DNA of 8,028 nucleotides from positions 1 through 8,028 of the forward strand of contig JAHELA010000072.1 in NCBI GenBank assembly GCA_024644425.1, given 5' to 3'. The translations under genes and the position numbers were made by a program. Source of the DNA: Nitrosomonadaceae bacterium. Lineage in GTDB: Bacteria > Pseudomonadota > Gammaproteobacteria > Burkholderiales > Nitrosomonadaceae. Position 1 is the first letter of the stretch. The number at the start of each line of letters is the position of its first letter. Below are positions 6,817-8,028 of this stretch, in pieces. The notes below the pieces were generated by a model that saw only the letters and a program-made list of their open reading frames with translations, ran no database searches and had not been told where the DNA came from.

Positions 6817-6848
6817 ATGTCTACTTTGTACCAAAAGCAGACATTCAG
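6817..6848 (+). repeat. Repeat B, copy 1 (32-bp palindromic unit)
   Basis: It matches 7328-7359 at 29 of 32 positions. Internally it is an inverted repeat, ATGTCTACTTT against AAAGCAGACAT around a 6-nt loop, with one A-C mismatch, so it can form a hairpin in DNA or RNA. Confidence 0.75.
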
Positions 6849-6865
6849 GTTGGCAGAAAGGATAA

Positions 6866-6877
6866 GTCAAATTTGAC
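6866..6877. promoter_or_regulatory. Perfect 12-bp palindrome GTCAAATTTGAC
   Basis: The dyad lies 36 nt upstream of the coiled-coil gene start, where an operator would be expected. A half-site-like TTGAC recurs at 6897-6901. No matching regulator gene is seen in the element. Confidence 0.3.
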
Positions 6878-6913
6878 CTATAACACAATGTTTTAATTGA
6901 CTTTTGATATTAG

Positions 6914-7327
6914 GTGAACGATCATTTTGTGAGAAGTTTGAGTTTCTGGGGATTCGAATGTGAACGAATGTATTTTAGAGAACAATCATTTTCTGACATG
7001 AAAGATATAATAGAACTACTAAATCGAATCATTACCCAAGAAACCAAATACGTTGAATCCATACGTAATTCTATCAAAGAGCGTGAACTCAAAATTCTTC
7101 AATTACAGAATAAATCGAGAAGTTTAGAGATTGAATTTGAAGAGCGTACACAATTAATTAAAGAGTACAGGAATTGTTTGAGAGAAATATTAGAAACGGC
7201 TCAGGCAAAGAAGAAACTTGAACCCTCGACAAAGCAGCAGACGGAAAAAGACTCATCCACCCCACAAATGATCAAGGTAGTACAAAGTTTAAAGAAGCAG
7301 AGAAATATGACCACAAGTAGACTCTGA
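6914..7327 (+). CDS. Orphan coiled-coil protein carried by the integrase element
   Basis: I do not recognise a family. The 137-residue product is highly charged. There is no proline between about residue 5 and 103, and residues 28-100 (DMKDIIELLNRIITQE, then KERELKILQLQ, then EIEFEERTQLIKEYRNCLREIL) have the spaced hydrophobic pattern of a long helix or coiled coil. A polar, probably disordered tail (EPSTKQQTEKDSSTP) and a basic end follow. No signal peptide or membrane segment is seen. The start is uncertain: GTG at 6914 has no clear ribosome site; ATG at residue 19 or 29 is possible. Its stop codon overlaps the hairpin of repeat B copy 2. It may be a structural or regulatory cargo protein, or a fragment of a longer gene. 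Confidence 0.55.
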   Translation: MNDHFVRSLSFWGFECERMYFREQSFSDMKDIIELLNRIITQETKYVESIRNSIKERELKILQLQNKSRSLEIEFEERTQLIKEYRNCLREILETAQAKKKLEPSTKQQTEKDSSTPQMIKVVQSLKKQRNMTTSRL

Positions 7328-7357
7328 ATGTTTGCTTTGTGCCAAAAGCAGACATTC
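7326..7357 (+). terminator. Long hairpin overlapping the coiled-coil gene stop
   Basis: The left arm (7326-7338) and right arm (7345-7357) pair over 13 positions around a 6-nt loop, with one G-U wobble in RNA. The stem begins inside the stop codon. No T-run follows, so it may protect the mRNA 3' end rather than terminate. It is the palindromic core of repeat B. Confidence 0.4.
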
Positions 7358-7359
7358 AG
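7328..7359 (+). repeat. Repeat B, copy 2
   Basis: This is the second copy of the 32-bp unit at 6817-6848, in direct orientation and 29 of 32 identical. Two of the three differences lie in the left palindrome arm. This copy is the better palindrome. Confidence 0.75.
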
Positions 7360-7403
7360 AGAAGTCAAGAATAATGAGAAGATAGTACAAGCTTGTACGT
7401 GCC

Positions 7404-7455
7404 ACTACAACGACGGCTCCTTAATCGATACCCTGCCTGCCGCGTAATACCCCTA
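7404..7455 (+). repeat. Repeat A, copy 2 (about 52 bp, direct)
   Basis: Direct copy of 6698-6750: the blocks ACTACAACGACGG, TAATCGA, GCCTGCCGC and TAATACCCCTA are identical, and the differences sit between them. The conserved blocks suggest a protein-binding or RNA role rather than plain duplication. Confidence 0.8.
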
Positions 7456-7589
7456 CCCCCTATAATTGAGTAGAAATAGGCCCTAATTGCACAAAAAATA
7501 AAATAGCGGCTGGATAGAAGTGTTTGCTATGTCCTTTATGGTGCGTCTGAGATACTAAAACTTCCTGTTGTCCTCGCTAAGCAAAGATT

Positions 7590-7613
7590 AGCGGTAAGAA
7601 CAGCGGTAAGAAC
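7590..7613 (+). repeat. Tandem 12-bp repeats, probable integrase arm-type sites (tRNA end)
   Basis: Two perfect adjacent copies of AGCGGTAAGAAC share the GGTAAGAAC core and the 12-bp period with the repeats in front of the integrase, and have the same orientation. They lie 54 bp from the tRNA-side attachment site. Confidence 0.65.
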
Positions 7614-7667
7614 ACCAGTGAAAGTTATAAAATAATAAATATATAATCATTATGTTATCCTATCACG

Positions 7668-7759
<92 letters not shown>

Positions 7760-7765
7760 TATTAC

Positions 7766-8028
7766 TTACTTACCAATCTTAGCCTGAAGCCAGCTTTCCA
7801 AGCCTCTAGCATTAAGTCCGATATCTATACTCAACAAATCGTTTATTTTTTCCTGCGACAATTTACATCCATGTAAGATTATTTTTTGCAAAAGCAATTC
7901 TCTTAATTCGTCCACCAATAAAGTATACCTATTCAACCCATGTTCACGATATTTCCTAGCTATTGCTACATGGTCATCAATTAAACCATGTAAAACATTG
8001 GCGTGATGTGTTAAATTTCCTATACGAG
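7766..8028 (-). CDS. C-terminal part of an unrecognised protein (runs off the window)
   Basis: An open frame enters from the window edge and ends at TAA (7768-7766), giving the last 86 residues. The start is outside. The visible part is rich in leucine and charged residues and looks alpha-helical (NVLHGLIDDHVAIARKYREHG, RYTLLVDELRELLLQKII, then NARGLESWLQAKIGK at the end). I cannot assign a family. Coding status rests on the frame staying open across the whole 263 nt in AT-rich sequence and on its plausible protein-like composition. It reads directly into tRNA-Ser(GGA), 6 nt downstream. Confidence 0.6.
   Translation of the reverse strand, partial: RIGNLTHHANVLHGLIDDHVAIARKYREHGLNRYTLLVDELRELLLQKIILHGCKLSQEKINDLLSIDIGLNARGLESWLQAKIGK

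Larger units (their letters stand above)
6586..6913. other. Non-coding interior of the element between integrase and coiled-coil gene
   Basis: No convincing gene lies here. In order the stretch holds a short hairpin GGATA-AAAA-TATCC, a T-rich run, repeat A copy 1 (6698-6750), a tandem TGGGACACT pair (6764-6783), repeat B copy 1 (6817-6848), a degenerate tRNA-end-like sequence TGGCAGAAAGG (6850-6860), and the palindrome GTCAAATTTGAC (6866-6877). This density of short structured sequences is typical of an element end rather than of ordinary spacer. Confidence 0.6.
7328..7667. other. Non-coding right end of the element
   Basis: No gene is supported in these 340 nt. The stretch contains repeat B copy 2, repeat A copy 2, a small inverted repeat CGCTAA/TTAGCG (7575-7593), the tandem arm-type repeats (7590-7613), and an AT-rich run up to the tRNA-Ser 3' end. 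The layout mirrors 6698-6848 with the order of A and B swapped. Confidence 0.6.

Noticed and set aside
6698..7455. CRISPR-like array
   Set aside because: The repeats occur only twice each, differ in length and sequence, and are separated by a gene rather than by uniform spacers.

Overview
The window looks like the chromosome of an AT-rich betaproteobacterium, plausibly of the Nitrosomonas kind. This is inferred from the petA-petB-petC-sspA gene order, the style of the bc1 and SspA proteins, and tRNA genes that encode their own CCA ends. The genus is not proven by the sequence.

Left part (3-3462, minus strand): a tRNA-Thr(TGT) with its own near-consensus promoter lies downstream of a tightly packed cluster encoding the three catalytic subunits of the cytochrome bc1 complex (Rieske protein, cytochrome b, cytochrome c1), followed by sspA. 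The bc1 complex oxidises quinol and reduces a c-type cytochrome at the cytoplasmic membrane. SspA is an RNA-polymerase-associated stress regulator. All key cofactor ligands are present.

Middle part (3463-5167): a regulatory gap, a plus-strand tRNA-Ser(TGA), an exported SRPBCC/START-like protein, and convergent to it a minus-strand DUF3293-type gene. The DUF3293 gene is longer than an ATG/GTG/TTG search would show: its conserved N-terminal half is open back to a strong Shine-Dalgarno followed by an ATT codon.

Right part (5168-8028): a very small integrated element of about 2.5 kb lies against the 3' end of a minus-strand tRNA-Ser(GGA). It carries an apparently intact P4-type tyrosine recombinase and one orphan coiled-coil protein. 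Its proposed ends are direct copies of the tRNA 3' terminus (TGGCGGAGA at 5168 and 7668, exactly 2500 bp apart). Inside each end is a tandem 12-bp repeat containing GGTAAGAAC, the expected look of integrase arm-type sites. The interior is unusual: two different repeat families (about 53 bp and 32 bp) occur on both sides of the orphan gene, and a second, unrelated tandem repeat (TGGGACACT twice) plus a degenerate third tRNA-end copy lie midway. This suggests a composite or layered element. Beyond the tRNA is the C-terminal end of an unrecognised gene that runs off the window and ends 6 nt before the tRNA.

The most interesting items are the minimal integrase island with its nested repeats and the probable AUU-initiated DUF3293 gene next to it.
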